From contig JAJRVC010000668.1 in the NCBI GenBank assembly GCA_024277475.1, positions 1 to 29,255 of the forward strand: 29,255 bases of DNA. Reading direction: 5' to 3'. The stretch's first letter is position 1; each line of letters opens with the position of its first letter. A model generated the notes under the pieces. That model ran no database searches, was not told the DNA's origin, and was given only the letters and a program-made list of their open reading frames with translations. Made by a program: the position numbers and the translations under genes. Source of the DNA: Deltaproteobacteria bacterium. Lineage in GTDB: Bacteria; Desulfobacterota; Desulfobacteria; Desulfobacterales; JAFDCJ01. Below are positions 1 through 8,305 of the stretch, in pieces.

Positions 1-641
1 GAATTTAAAACCGTGGTGCTTACCCGATCGTAAAACCGCACTGATGGCAGAAGACGGCTGGAAACCGTCAGATAGACGTCCGGCAGTTTCGAACTGACAA
101 TCTTCGCAACCGCTTCCTCATGCCGGTTATCGGCAAAGGAATTCATAAAACAAACGGCAACCGCAGCCACGTCTTTGCCGATTATGAAATCCACCGCTTT
201 TCCCACATCTTCGGTGTTCAAAGGCGTCACCACCTTGCCACAGTAGTCCAGACGCTCTTCAATCGGCAGCCGCAGGTATCGCTCGACCAGTGGGGTCACA
301 TTTTTTACCCGGTTATTATACTGCTCCTCCCGGACACCCCTGCGCATCTCGAGGGTGTCTCTTAACCCCCGGGTGGTCAGCAGAGCGGTTTTTGCACCAC
401 TGTAAGTCAGGACGGCATTGGTGGTCACCGTGGTCCCATGGACAATAACGTCTACATCAGCTAAAAAATCCAGAAGGCTTAAATCGAGATCGGCGGCCAT
501 CTTTTCCAAACCGCTCAAAGTCGCAATGGAAGGGTCATTGGGAGTGGAAAGGATTTTATAAATTTTGGAGGACCCGTCTTCAAATGCCAGCAGAAAATCA
601 GTGAAAGTCCCCCCGACGTCGATGCCAATTTTATAAGTCAT
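1..641 (-). CDS. Hydantoinase/oxoprolinase subunit A (HyuA family), N-terminal part, cut by the left edge
   Basis: The minus frame starts at ATG 641 and stays open to base 1, so only about 213 N-terminal residues are in the window; full-length relatives have about 680-720. The protein begins MTYKIGIDVGGTFTDFLL, the N-terminal phosphate-binding motif of the hydantoinase A/5-oxoprolinase ATPase fold (acetate/sugar kinase-like). It continues with VHGTTVTTNAVL and ends at the edge in VRFYDRVSTTVLN, equivalent to the family's R-E-Y-E-R-x-S-T-T-x-x-N region. Such subunits phosphorylate a lactam, amide or ketone oxygen with ATP, and a HyuB partner completes hydrolysis or carboxylation. This is the second HyuA of the cluster and only distantly similar to the one ending at 10530; its own HyuB is probably beyond the edge. 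It lies 226 bases downstream of the Mo-hydroxylase large subunit on the same strand. Family assignment is firm; the substrate is unknown. Confidence 0.9.
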   Translation of the reverse strand, partial: MTYKIGIDVGGTFTDFLLAFEDGSSKIYKILSTPNDPSIATLSGLEKMAADLDLSLLDFLADVDVIVHGTTVTTNAVLTYSGAKTALLTTRGLRDTLEMRRGVREEQYNNRVKNVTPLVERYLRLPIEERLDYCGKVVTPLNTEDVGKAVDFIIGKDVAAVAVCFMNSFADNRHEEAVAKIVSSKLPDVYLTVSSRLLPSVRFYDRVSTTVLN

Positions 642-806
642 AGTCCCCTGCCGCTCTTTATTTTTCAAATTGGACCCTGTGCGGCATGCCCTTGTCCGAC
701 GCCTCATATGAAACTTCATGGAATGACGAATGGTGGATGTCGCTTCGCTCTGCTTTTTTAACAGGTAAAGAATCCTGACCCAAAGAACCAGGTTTTCGAT
801 GTTAGA

Positions 807-856
807 ATAAAATAGGAAGAATTCCTTACTTCGACATTCGTCAATCGTCATTCGTA
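807..856. repeat. Dispersed TTCGACATTCG-type repeat, partial copy
   Basis: In the 226-base gap 642-867 the segment 807-856 (AATAAAATAGGAAGAATTCC, then ACTTCGACATTCG) aligns with the reverse complement of 17491-17541 and with one half of the elements at 10175-10335 and 27680-27802. It begins about 12 bases after the stop codon of the Mo-hydroxylase large subunit, seen on the transcribed minus strand. I see nothing else in this gap. Confidence 0.6.
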
Positions 857-867
857 GTTTGCCATGC

Positions 868-3195
868 TCACTCTTCTATCACACACGCACCCGCATCTTT
901 TTTGCCGAACTCCTGCCCGCACGGGTTCAGCCCTTTTTTCTCCCTGAGCGCCGCCAGCACCTTTTCCGGGGTGACCGGCAGATCTTTGATACGTACGCCG
1001 ACGGCATCGTAAACCGCGTTGGCCACGGCCGGTGCCGTCGGCACACAACCGGGTTCGCCGATCCCCTTAGCGCCGTAAGGTCCGGCCTCATCATAAGTTT
1101 CGTGCACAGGCGCCTCGATGGGGACAACATCTTTGGCTGTCAGGATTTTGTAATCCCTGAAGTTGGGATTCATATTCTCGCCTTTTTCCATAACAACCTG
1201 CTCGGTGAGGGCATAGCCGATGCCCATCATCACGCCGCCATATACCTGTCCTTCCAGGAGCAGGGGGTTAATAGCCTTGCCGACATCATGGGCGGCCACA
1301 TATTTCAATATTTTGACCTTCCCGGTTTCTTCATCCACCTTGACCCGTACGCCATGGGTGCCGAAAGTGTATGTCATGGACATGTTTCCTTTAAAATCTT
1401 TGCCCATATTCTCATTGCTCGGATCATAGAAATATTCGGCCATCAGCATTTGTCCCCCATGGCTGAAATGAGCTTTTCTCAAAAGTTTACCGATTTCGAT
1501 GCGTTTTTCCGAATCCTCTTTGTCAACGATACAGCGATCGTGCAAAATCAGTTTTTCCAGAGGTGCTTCAAGCTGCTTGGCACCCAGCTCAAGCAGGCGA
1601 GCCTTGATTTTCCGGGCCGCGCCAAGGGCGGCATTACCGGCAATAAAGGTGGTTCGACTGGCATGGGCACCCACATCCCAGGGGCAGACATCGGTGTCGC
1701 TGTGAATAACATGAATATCGTCCACCTGCAAACCGAGTTCTTCAGCCACAATCTGAGCGACAACAGTATCCGATCCCTGACCCATATCGGTGGCACCGGT
1801 GAAAAGATCGACTTTCCCAAAATCATCCATTTTGACAATCGTCCCGCATCCATCCGATTTGTAGACCCTGGCGCCGCCCCCGACATGAATCAGCGAAGCC
1901 ATGCCGACACCTTCTCCCTTCTTTTTGGGCTGGTCCCACTCCAGCGTCGCCTTGACCGAATCCATGCACCCTTCGAGGCCGCAAGTGGTGATGCGCAGGT
2001 CCTGGGTGGAAACATCCCCGGAATGATTGGCATTGATCCGGCGAAATTCAACAGGATCAATCCCGGCCTTTTCCGCCAGCATGTCCATGGTGCTTTCAAT
2101 GGCAAAGGTGGCCTGGGGATTGCCGTATCCCCGCATGGCCTGGGAATAGGTGTTGTTGGTGTAAACACATTTAGCTTCATAGCGGACATTGGGAACCCGA
2201 TAAAGGGTTGTTATGGGCATCATCATCACCGACGGTGTGGTGGCACCCCAGGAGGTATAGGCACCATTGTCCAGAATCATGAAGATATCCCTGAAAAGCA
2301 GTTTGCCTTTTTTATCGCATCCCTGGGAGATATGGGCAATGGTCGGTTGCCGGGTGGAGGTTGCAAAAAATTCCTCGGCACGACTGAATTCGACTTTCAC
2401 CGGTCTGCGGGTGTAATAGGACAGGAGAATGGCAATGTACTCGTACGCATAGGTGTCCAGTTTGCTGCCGAATCCGCCGCCTATGCATGGCTTGATCACC
2501 CGTACCCGCCGGTTCTTGATTCCCATGGCCTTGAGGGCGCCTAAAAAATCCTTCTGAGCCAGAGAGGGAATTTGGGTGTTGGTATAGATAGTGAGATTGT
2601 TGGCCGGATCAAATTCGGCTACAGCGCCGCTGGTACCCATACAGCAGTGCGTTACCCAGGTGGTGCTGAACCGTTCTTCGACCACATGGGCCGCTTTTTT
2701 TCTAGCGGCCTCCACATCGCCATAATGAAGTTTCCAGGGCATTCTGAGCACATTGGTTTTATGTCCTTCATGCACCAGAGCGGCACCTTCCTGCATGGCC
2801 TCTTCCGGATCAAAAATACCGGGCAGGGGCTCATAGATAATCTCGATGAGCTTCAATGCCTCCTCGGCAGTCTCAAGATCGACGGCCGCCACCGCGGCGA
2901 CTTCATCCCGATAGGAGCGCACCTTGCCTGCCTTCAGCGGCCGGTTGTCCTTGTAGACACCCATTTTTATTTCAGGAATATCTTCCCCGGTGATCACCGC
3001 CCGCACCCCCGGCAACGCTTTGGCTTTGGACGTATCGATTTTAGCGATGCGGGCATGGGGAAATTTGCTGTAAAGAATCTTACCGTAGAGCATCCCGGGA
3101 AGCTTTAAATCCTGTATATATTGCGCGCGACCTGTTGCCTTGTCGACGGCATCGATTTTCGGAATTCTCTTTCCAACTGAACATAGGTCTTGCAT
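868..3195 (-). CDS. Molybdenum hydroxylase large (Mo-pterin) subunit, xanthine dehydrogenase/aldehyde oxidase family
   Basis: The 775-residue product is the usual size for the separate molybdopterin-cytosine-dinucleotide subunit of bacterial three-subunit hydroxylases, which insert water-derived oxygen into N-heterocycles, aldehydes or aryl-CoA rings. Visible landmarks are the Mo-pterin loop GGGFGSK (239-245), MRGYGNPQ (353-360, with the family's conserved Arg354) and GPYGAKGIGEPG near the C-terminus, whose Glu714 matches the catalytic glutamate. ATG 3195 is preceded by GGAAGGAG at good spacing. The [2Fe-2S] and FAD subunits lie directly upstream on the same strand, so the three form one enzyme. 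In the proposed pathway it would oxidise an indole-type ring at C-2 to the lactam (oxindole). That substrate is inference; nicotinate-, isoquinoline- or aldehyde-type substrates remain possible. No XdhC/CoxI-type maturation gene is in the window. Confidence 0.9.
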   Translation of the reverse strand: MQDLCSVGKRIPKIDAVDKATGRAQYIQDLKLPGMLYGKILYSKFPHARIAKIDTSKAKALPGVRAVITGEDIPEIKMGVYKDNRPLKAGKVRSYRDEVAAVAAVDLETAEEALKLIEIIYEPLPGIFDPEEAMQEGAALVHEGHKTNVLRMPWKLHYGDVEAARKKAAHVVEERFSTTWVTHCCMGTSGAVAEFDPANNLTIYTNTQIPSLAQKDFLGALKAMGIKNRRVRVIKPCIGGGFGSKLDTYAYEYIAILLSYYTRRPVKVEFSRAEEFFATSTRQPTIAHISQGCDKKGKLLFRDIFMILDNGAYTSWGATTPSVMMMPITTLYRVPNVRYEAKCVYTNNTYSQAMRGYGNPQATFAIESTMDMLAEKAGIDPVEFRRINANHSGDVSTQDLRITTCGLEGCMDSVKATLEWDQPKKKGEGVGMASLIHVGGGARVYKSDGCGTIVKMDDFGKVDLFTGATDMGQGSDTVVAQIVAEELGLQVDDIHVIHSDTDVCPWDVGAHASRTTFIAGNAALGAARKIKARLLELGAKQLEAPLEKLILHDRCIVDKEDSEKRIEIGKLLRKAHFSHGGQMLMAEYFYDPSNENMGKDFKGNMSMTYTFGTHGVRVKVDEETGKVKILKYVAAHDVGKAINPLLLEGQVYGGVMMGIGYALTEQVVMEKGENMNPNFRDYKILTAKDVVPIEAPVHETYDEAGPYGAKGIGEPGCVPTAPAVANAVYDAVGVRIKDLPVTPEKVLAALREKKGLNPCGQEFGKKDAGACVIEE

Positions 3196-3232
3196 CAGTA
3201 ATTCTCCTTCCTAAACCGATCGGTTCCGGGTT

Positions 3233-3380
3233 CAGGGTTCAACGTTCAGGGTTAAGGACAAAGAAGGCATTAAACCCGAAGTCCTCGTTAAAAATGCTAA
3301 TTTTATAAAATAATTGCCAATTTGGCTCCAAATTTTGGATTAGGCCTGACGAAGCTGACGCTTTTCTCGTAAATATTTAG
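3233..3380 (-). repeat. ~150-bp dispersed repeat, copy 1 (inverted relative to 28345-28486)
   Basis: The reverse complement of this segment aligns over nearly its whole length with 28345-28486. It includes a 22-base identical core (3331-3352 against 28369-28390) and a shared 17-base block AGCCAAATTGGCAATTA. The core is rich in short palindromes (CCAAAATTTTGG-like and GCCAATTTGGC-like). The end at 3233-3256 is the degenerate TTCAGGGTTCAACGTTCAGG word repeat. The element begins immediately after the stop codon of the [2Fe-2S] subunit gene and fills most of the 185-base gap between the two Mo-hydroxylase genes. Confidence 0.8.
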
Positions 3381-3905
3381 TTATTCTCCACGGTCACCTT
3401 CCTCAGTCTTCCAGGCGACCACGTGTGGTTCATCCTGCCTGTAGTAACCACTGACGGACTTAATGGAGTCTATGATCTGCACATAGCCTGTACATCGACA
3501 AAGGTTGCCGGCGATAGCCGCTTTGATTTCATCTTCGTTGGCATTGGAATTCTCGTCCAGCAACGCTTTGGCGGATAGGATCATTCCCGGCGAGCAAAAC
3601 CCGCATTGAATACCACCTTTTTCAACAAATGCTTTTTGAATCGGATGCAACGCCCCATTATCGGCAGCCAACCCTTCAATCGTCAGCAATTCACGGCCGT
3701 CTATTTCAGCAGCCAGATACAGGCAGGAATTCACCGCATCTCCATCGACAATAACAGTGCAGGCACCGCACTCCCCGCTGCCGCAACCTTCCTTGGTTCC
3801 GGTATATCCAAGTTCCTCGCGAATCAGATGCAGCAAAGTCCAATGATCTTCGACCACCATCTTCATTTTATTTCCATTGAACACAAAAGATATTTCTTTT
3901 GCCAT
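3381..3905 (-). CDS. Molybdenum hydroxylase small subunit, two [2Fe-2S] clusters
   Basis: The 174-residue protein carries both canonical clusters. The N-terminal plant-ferredoxin-type set is C41, C46, C49 and C61 in CGSGECGAC...C. The C-terminal helical-domain set is C101, C104, C136 and C138 in CGFC...CRC. All eight ligands are present and the length is typical for CoxS/HcrC/NdhS-type subunits. It passes electrons from the Mo centre to the FAD subunit. I chose ATG 3905 (MAKEISFVF) because GGGAGGAG lies nine bases upstream; an in-frame ATG eight codons earlier (3929) lacks such a site. It sits between the FAD subunit (131-base gap) and the Mo subunit (185-base gap, filled by a repeat). Confidence in the family is very high; the substrate of the holoenzyme is open. 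Confidence 0.95.
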   Translation of the reverse strand: MAKEISFVFNGNKMKMVVEDHWTLLHLIREELGYTGTKEGCGSGECGACTVIVDGDAVNSCLYLAAEIDGRELLTIEGLAADNGALHPIQKAFVEKGGIQCGFCSPGMILSAKALLDENSNANEDEIKAAIAGNLCRCTGYVQIIDSIKSVSGYYRQDEPHVVAWKTEEGDRGE

Positions 3906-4036
3906 TCGAAAACTCCTCCCGGATTTCATTAATTAGTCAAATAATTGATTGGTTGATTAATTTTTCGGTTTGAGAGCTTAAATGACAGCATACCTTAAAT
4001 CCGCAATCCAAAATCCCCAATCGAAACCTTCCAATT

Positions 4037-4909
4037 TTATTTCGCTCTTCCCAAAGCTTTAAGTCCCAGCCGTTTGACCAGCACAGCCACCATTTCCCGC
4101 CGGTACCATGCCAGGCCCCGGATGCTGTCTCTGACTCTCGATTCTTCGCCGGCCAATCTGCCAGCCTCCGTTAGAGAATTTTCATCGACGGTTTTTCCGA
4201 CCAAATAATTCTCCGCTTGACGACATCTCAGCGGCGTGGGTGCAGCAACTCCCAGACAGACCCGCGCCCTGGTGCAGGTCTGCATGTCTTCCTCCAGGCT
4301 CAGCAGAACACCGACCCCCAGCATGGGAAGTTCCATGGCCTCCCGACGACCGTGTTTGATATAAGCGCCTCCGGTACGGGGCGGCAGTGGTGGGATAATA
4401 ATTTCAAGAAGGATTTCACCGCCTGCCAGATCGCATTGACCCGGTCCCAGAAAAAACCGCAAAAGCTCCACCGATCGGTGCCCCTTGGTCCCATATATAT
4501 GCGCCTTGCCGTCCAGCGCAATCAACGGAATGGCTCCATCCGCCGAGGGGACGGCATTGACCAGATTACCGCCGATGGTCGCAGCATTGCGAATCTGGAC
4601 GGAACCGATATTTTTGATGGCATCATGAAGAATCGGGTAGTTAAGCTGAACAATGGATGATTTTTCTATGACACGATGGGTGATAAACGCACCGATAAAA
4701 AGCTCCCCGGTCTCATGGTTCAGAAAAGGGCGATCCTGCCCGAGAATGTGCTTTAAAGAGATCAGATAATCCGGCGCCAGTTTGCCTTCTTTAACCTTCA
4801 CCAGCACATCGGTACCCCCGGCAATATATTTAGCCCGGTCTCCATAGGATTCGTGCAGTGAAATGGCCTCGTCCAGATTCTTGGGGACGAGGTAGGTGAA
4901 TTTTCTCAT
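4037..4909 (-). CDS. Molybdenum hydroxylase medium (FAD-binding) subunit
   Basis: The 290-residue protein has the vanillyl-alcohol-oxidase-type FAD signatures of this family: AGGTD near residue 31 and IRNAATIGGN in the middle, followed by the CO-dehydrogenase flavoprotein C-terminal domain. It receives electrons from the [2Fe-2S] subunit and passes them to an unknown acceptor. The length matches ordinary hydroxylase FAD subunits. It lacks the longer insert with an extra [4Fe-4S] cluster that marks 4-hydroxybenzoyl-CoA reductase beta subunits, which argues for a hydroxylase rather than a ring-dehydroxylating reductase. ATG 4909 has GGAG seven bases upstream. It is the first gene of the three-gene set, and the 500-base gap before it suggests the set could have its own promoter. 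After its stop codon a GGGGATTTTGGATTGCGG-type word repeat begins. Confidence 0.93.
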   Translation of the reverse strand: MRKFTYLVPKNLDEAISLHESYGDRAKYIAGGTDVLVKVKEGKLAPDYLISLKHILGQDRPFLNHETGELFIGAFITHRVIEKSSIVQLNYPILHDAIKNIGSVQIRNAATIGGNLVNAVPSADGAIPLIALDGKAHIYGTKGHRSVELLRFFLGPGQCDLAGGEILLEIIIPPLPPRTGGAYIKHGRREAMELPMLGVGVLLSLEEDMQTCTRARVCLGVAAPTPLRCRQAENYLVGKTVDENSLTEAGRLAGEESRVRDSIRGLAWYRREMVAVLVKRLGLKALGRAK

Positions 4910-5410
4910 AAATTTTCTCCAATCAAAATGCCTGATATTGAAGGTTTCGGTGTATATTTTGCTTTTAACTCCATTCCCTGTTTTTACGTTTTACTTCATT
5001 TAGTTGGTTTATATCGTTTGGATCGTTGAAATCGTTAAATTGGGTCATTGCCGGCGCTCTCCGTGCTTTCTCCCAGCTCACTTCCCTGTTAGTCTCTTAC
5101 GCCATACGCAATGCACACGTCTCTATGCCCTCACATCCCGCGACCAAATACCAGAAGTCAGATGTCAGAAAACAGATATTCCGGCTTCACCAGTCCACAT
5201 TCCTGCTTCCGCTTTCCCTCCGGGGCGTAGGCCTCTTTGGCCCCTACGGCTTCCGGCTCGTAGAGCCTTAGGGCCTACAGCTCGGAGAGGCCGGAGGCCG
5301 CACTCCACATTCCGGCTTCCGCATTCCCCGTTCCCACGTCCCAATTCCGACTCCCCACTTGTTTTCTATTCCGCATTCCGACTTCCCACTTCTTTCTATT
5401 CCCACTTCGC
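4910..5410. other. 500-base gene-free gap made largely of degenerate short repeats
   Basis: I find no convincing gene. From the right, 5300-5410 is a degenerate ATTCCGCATTCCGACTTCCC word array, read on the minus strand directly after the thiolase stop codon. 5216-5302 is a GC-rich palindromic element. 5145-5185 contains GTCAGATGTCAGAAAACAGA-type words related to the array at 10455-10545. 5010-5040 contains ATCGTTTGGATCGTTGAAAT words. The two plus-strand open frames across this stretch translate only the repeats. Confidence 0.6.
5216..5302 (+). repeat. GC-rich palindromic element, intergenic copy
   Basis: The segment starts with CCCTCCGGGGCGTAGGCC (5216-5233), continues with GGCCCCTACGG and GGCTCGTAGAGCC, and ends in GGCCGGAGGCC, so it can fold on itself several times. 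The first 18 bases are identical to the reverse complement of 10036-10053, which lies inside the coding part of the hyuB gene. GGCTCGTAGAGC is shared with the reverse complement of 17779-17790. It therefore appears to be a mobile or copy-amplified palindrome with at least three copies here. Confidence 0.7.
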
Positions 5411-6601
5411 TTATCCTATCTTCAGTACGATCGCAGCTCCCGTATCTCCGGCGGCACAACCGCCAAAGAGCAGATAGCCGCCGCCTGCCATGACGACCTC
5501 TTCTATCCCCTCCATAATCAGACGCCCGGCAGTGGGCCCCTGGGGATGCCCGAATATCAATGAGCAACCGTAGTTGTTCATCTGATTGACGTCGACACCC
5601 AGCTTGTCTGCAAGGTATATGTCGTTGGCGGCAAAAGGATTGTGAGTTTTGATCGCCTTGACGTCGGAGGCTGTAATCCCGGCATTATCCAGTGCCATTT
5701 TAGCTGCGGGATACACGGCGGCCGCCATATGAGCCGGTTTGGCTCGATTGTATCCGTAAGAAACCACCTGGATTTCTACATCCGGATCGGCACTGAGTTC
5801 TTTGGCCTTTTCACGAGTGGCAACCGTAATGGCGCAGTGCCCGTCCGCCGGGTGCGTCTGGGCTCCGTAAGTGTGAACACCGTCGGGCAAGACCGGCTTG
5901 AGCCTGGCCAGCCCCTCGGCAGTGGATTCCATGATACCTTCGTCCTCTTCGAACATAATCGTTTTCTTTTTGGAAACCTGGAGCATCACCGGATACATGT
6001 AGCGTTTCTGGAAAGCCCGGTCATCGGCCAGCGCATCCTGATACTGTTCGTACCGTCTCAGCGTCACGGCATCGCACTGCTCCCGGGTGATGCCGGCTTC
6101 TGTTGATACGTTTTCAGCCGTTTTGATCATAGCCTCACCGGCCCAGGGATCTTTGGCAAAATTGTCCATCAGCCAATCTTCGGAGATCACCTGAGCGCCG
6201 GGTCCTTTGGGGTTGGGCCAGATGGCATGCGGCCCGTTTGAACATCGATCAGTCATCAGACAAATGGGGGTTTCGAACAATCCGGTCTCAACTCCAACAC
6301 TGGCTTGATAAACAGCTATAGTTGAAGTTGAGCACGCCTGGCTGACCAGAATTCCGGGTATCCCGGTAGCTCCCATCATGGCCGCCGCCCAGGGGCCGCC
6401 GTAAAACCCGTGTTGTTGATGAACGGTAATTCCCAAAAAAAGATAATCATAAATCTTCGGATCCCAGTTTTTTTCAGCCAACCATCTTTTGGCCGTCTCG
6501 GCAGCCAGTACGATCGAATTCTCATTGGCCATGCTCCCCTGCCAGCGTGCGAATGGAGAACTGAAATAACCCTTGTACGGAATATACGCTTTCGTCAACA
6601 T
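5411..6601 (-). CDS. Thiolase-superfamily acyl-CoA acyltransferase (SCP-x-like)
   Basis: The 396-residue product has the three thiolase active-site positions: nucleophilic Cys90 in SQACSTST, His352 in IFGHPQGPTAGR, and Cys382 in GGCAAGDTGAA. The divergent motifs and general layout fit the SCP-x/lipid-transfer group of thiolases, which often cleave bulky or aryl 3-oxoacyl-CoA substrates. Related aryl thiolases such as BbsB work with a DUF35 OB-fold partner; none is visible here. In the proposed pathway it would release acetyl-CoA from an aryl-3-oxopropionyl-CoA, giving an aminobenzoyl-CoA. ATG 6601 is preceded by an excellent GGGAGGAG site. It lies 194 bases downstream of the CoA ligase, same strand. 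The 6602-6795 gap is AT-rich with AATAACCAATAAC-like words and no gene. Confidence 0.85.
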   Translation of the reverse strand: MLTKAYIPYKGYFSSPFARWQGSMANENSIVLAAETAKRWLAEKNWDPKIYDYLFLGITVHQQHGFYGGPWAAAMMGATGIPGILVSQACSTSTIAVYQASVGVETGLFETPICLMTDRCSNGPHAIWPNPKGPGAQVISEDWLMDNFAKDPWAGEAMIKTAENVSTEAGITREQCDAVTLRRYEQYQDALADDRAFQKRYMYPVMLQVSKKKTIMFEEDEGIMESTAEGLARLKPVLPDGVHTYGAQTHPADGHCAITVATREKAKELSADPDVEIQVVSYGYNRAKPAHMAAAVYPAAKMALDNAGITASDVKAIKTHNPFAANDIYLADKLGVDVNQMNNYGCSLIFGHPQGPTAGRLIMEGIEEVVMAGGGYLLFGGCAAGDTGAAIVLKIG

Positions 6602-6795
6602 TGCAATCTCCTCCCTACTGATTCCGGTTGGGCCGCAATCAGTGTTATTAGTGATTCGTTATTGGTTATTAGGATTCTTGTAAGCATCAGAATTAAGTGC
6701 AAAGAGCTCAAATAACAATTAACTAATAACCAGCAAACGGTTTTTAGCTGTAAAAGCTCTTAAAATATTCAATAGAATTGTTTGAGTCTACTATT

Positions 6796-8088
6796 TTATA
6801 CTGGCCGATGGTCGAAAAACCGTTTTGATTTCCGCTCCGATCTCGGCAAAGAACAGTAGTCCACAATGTCTGCCTCACAGCTGACCATAATTTTCTTTTT
6901 TATCTCAGCCTGAACCTTTACGCCAAGTTCATGCTTTTGGGACGGCTCTAAACCATCACAGCACTCCAACCGGATGGTCATATAATCTTTGCCATCCTCT
7001 TTTCTGGTCAAATGAACCTGGTATTCACACCCGGCATTCGAAATCGGGGATAATGCTTCATCAATCTGTCCCGGATAGATATTCACGGCCCGAAAAATGA
7101 TCATATCATCCGAGCGACCCTGGATTCGGTCATGCAAAGGAAGAATGTTGCCACAGGAACACGGCTGATCGATCAGCCGTGTCAAATCCCGGGTCCTATA
7201 ACGAATCAGCGGGGTGGCTTCCTTGCACAGGGTGGTAACCACCATTTCCCCGATTTCACCGGGCAACACCGGTTCGAGGGTCTCCGGATCGAGAATCTCC
7301 AGAATGTAGTAGTCCGCCCAATAGTGAAGTCCCTCGTGTCGAGGACAATCCAGCCCCGTACCCGGTCCATACAGCTCGGTCATTCCCGGGATATCGAACA
7401 TCTCCTCCAGACCCAGGAGTTCCTTGATTCGTGTGCGCATGGCATCACTGCTTCTCTCCGAGCCGAAGATCATCTTTTTGAGCGCAATTTTGCCTTTCAG
7501 ATTTCGGCGGTTTATCTCCTCGGCCATCAGAAGGCCCATGGATGCCGTACAGCACATCACGGTGGACTGAAGATCAACCAGAAACTGACACTGCAGATCG
7601 ATGTTACCCGGCCCCATCGGAATGGCCATGGCACCTAATTTCTCACACCCCAATTGGAACCCTGCCCCCGCCGTCCAGATACCGTATCCCACGGCAATTT
7701 GCACCCTGTCTTCAACGGTAATCCCGGCCATCTCATAACATCTGGCAAAGAAATGAATCCAATCGTCGATATCTTTTCGGGTGTAGCTCAAAATTTTCCG
7801 TTTGCCCGTGGTACCGGAAGAAGCATGGATTCTAACCACCTGTGATACGGGAACCGCAAGAAGCGGAAACGGGTAACCTTTGCGCAGGTCATCGGCTGTC
7901 GTAAATGGTAATTTTCGAATGTCATCCAGAGTCTGAATGTCTTTGGAACGGACGCCGGCTGCTTCCAGCTTTTCCCGATAATGGGAAGATCCCCGGTAAG
8001 CATGGTTAACCGTCCATTGCAGGCCTTTTAACTGGTGCTGCCAAAGTTCATCGAGATTTTCAAAAGAGGGCATAAACGTCTTTGCCAT
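6796..8088 (-). CDS. Phenylacetate-CoA ligase-family AMP-forming acyl-CoA synthetase
   Basis: The 430-residue length matches PaaK-type aryl-CoA ligases. Motifs in order are the phosphate-binding loop SSGTTGK (90-96), GMTELYGPG (the family's acidic adenylation motif), YRTRDLTRL with the ribose-contacting Asp, GRSDDMIIFRAVNIYP at the hinge, and a C-terminal PRSERKSKR containing the expected lysine. A Cys pair in QPCSCG before the hinge is also common in the family. The reaction is carboxylate + ATP + CoA to acyl-CoA + AMP + PPi. PaaK relatives include indoleacetate-CoA ligase (IaaB) of anaerobic auxin degradation, and the neighbours here point that way, although phenylacetate-type substrates cannot be excluded. 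ATG 8088 has GGGGAG six bases upstream. It is 199 bases downstream of hyuB. Confidence 0.92.
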   Translation of the reverse strand: MAKTFMPSFENLDELWQHQLKGLQWTVNHAYRGSSHYREKLEAAGVRSKDIQTLDDIRKLPFTTADDLRKGYPFPLLAVPVSQVVRIHASSGTTGKRKILSYTRKDIDDWIHFFARCYEMAGITVEDRVQIAVGYGIWTAGAGFQLGCEKLGAMAIPMGPGNIDLQCQFLVDLQSTVMCCTASMGLLMAEEINRRNLKGKIALKKMIFGSERSSDAMRTRIKELLGLEEMFDIPGMTELYGPGTGLDCPRHEGLHYWADYYILEILDPETLEPVLPGEIGEMVVTTLCKEATPLIRYRTRDLTRLIDQPCSCGNILPLHDRIQGRSDDMIIFRAVNIYPGQIDEALSPISNAGCEYQVHLTRKEDGKDYMTIRLECCDGLEPSQKHELGVKVQAEIKKKIMVSCEADIVDYCSLPRSERKSKRFFDHRPV

Positions 8089-8244
8089 AGTAAACTCCCC
8101 TACGATTTCGGAATGTAATCTTAGGCGTTAGGTTTCAGGTTCATCAATTAATTAATAAATTTCAAATAACAAATGCTAAATAAATCACAGTGACTGAAAT
8201 TCAAAATTGCAAACAATTGGTTTTTGATTATATCCGAATTCTTT

Positions 8245-8305
8245 TCTATTCCGCATTCCACCTTCGCAGTTCGTCATTCCTAACCCGTCATTCATCATTC
8301 CTTCC
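8245..8305. repeat. ATTCCGCATTCC-type degenerate word repeat at the hyuB 3' end
   Basis: The words TTCCGCATTCC, TCGTCATTCC, CCGTCATTCATCATTCC follow each other with variation. On the minus (coding) strand the array supplies the last residues (NDE) and the TGA stop of the hyuB gene and then runs downstream. Similar tracts follow the stop codons of the thiolase, mutase and CoA-transferase genes. The adjoining 8120-8245 stretch is AT-rich with no gene. Confidence 0.6.

Noticed and set aside
859..2544. 561-codon plus-strand open frame
   Set aside because: It is antisense to the Mo-hydroxylase large subunit, whose protein has all family motifs; the plus translation has no recognisable domain.
868..4909. 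4-hydroxybenzoyl-CoA reductase
   Set aside because: The FAD subunit has ordinary length and no four-Cys insert for the extra Fe-S cluster.
6735..6775. Terminator after the CoA ligase upstream region
   Set aside because: AGCT...AGCT pairing is weak, lies upstream of the thiolase start on the sense strand, and lacks a T-run.
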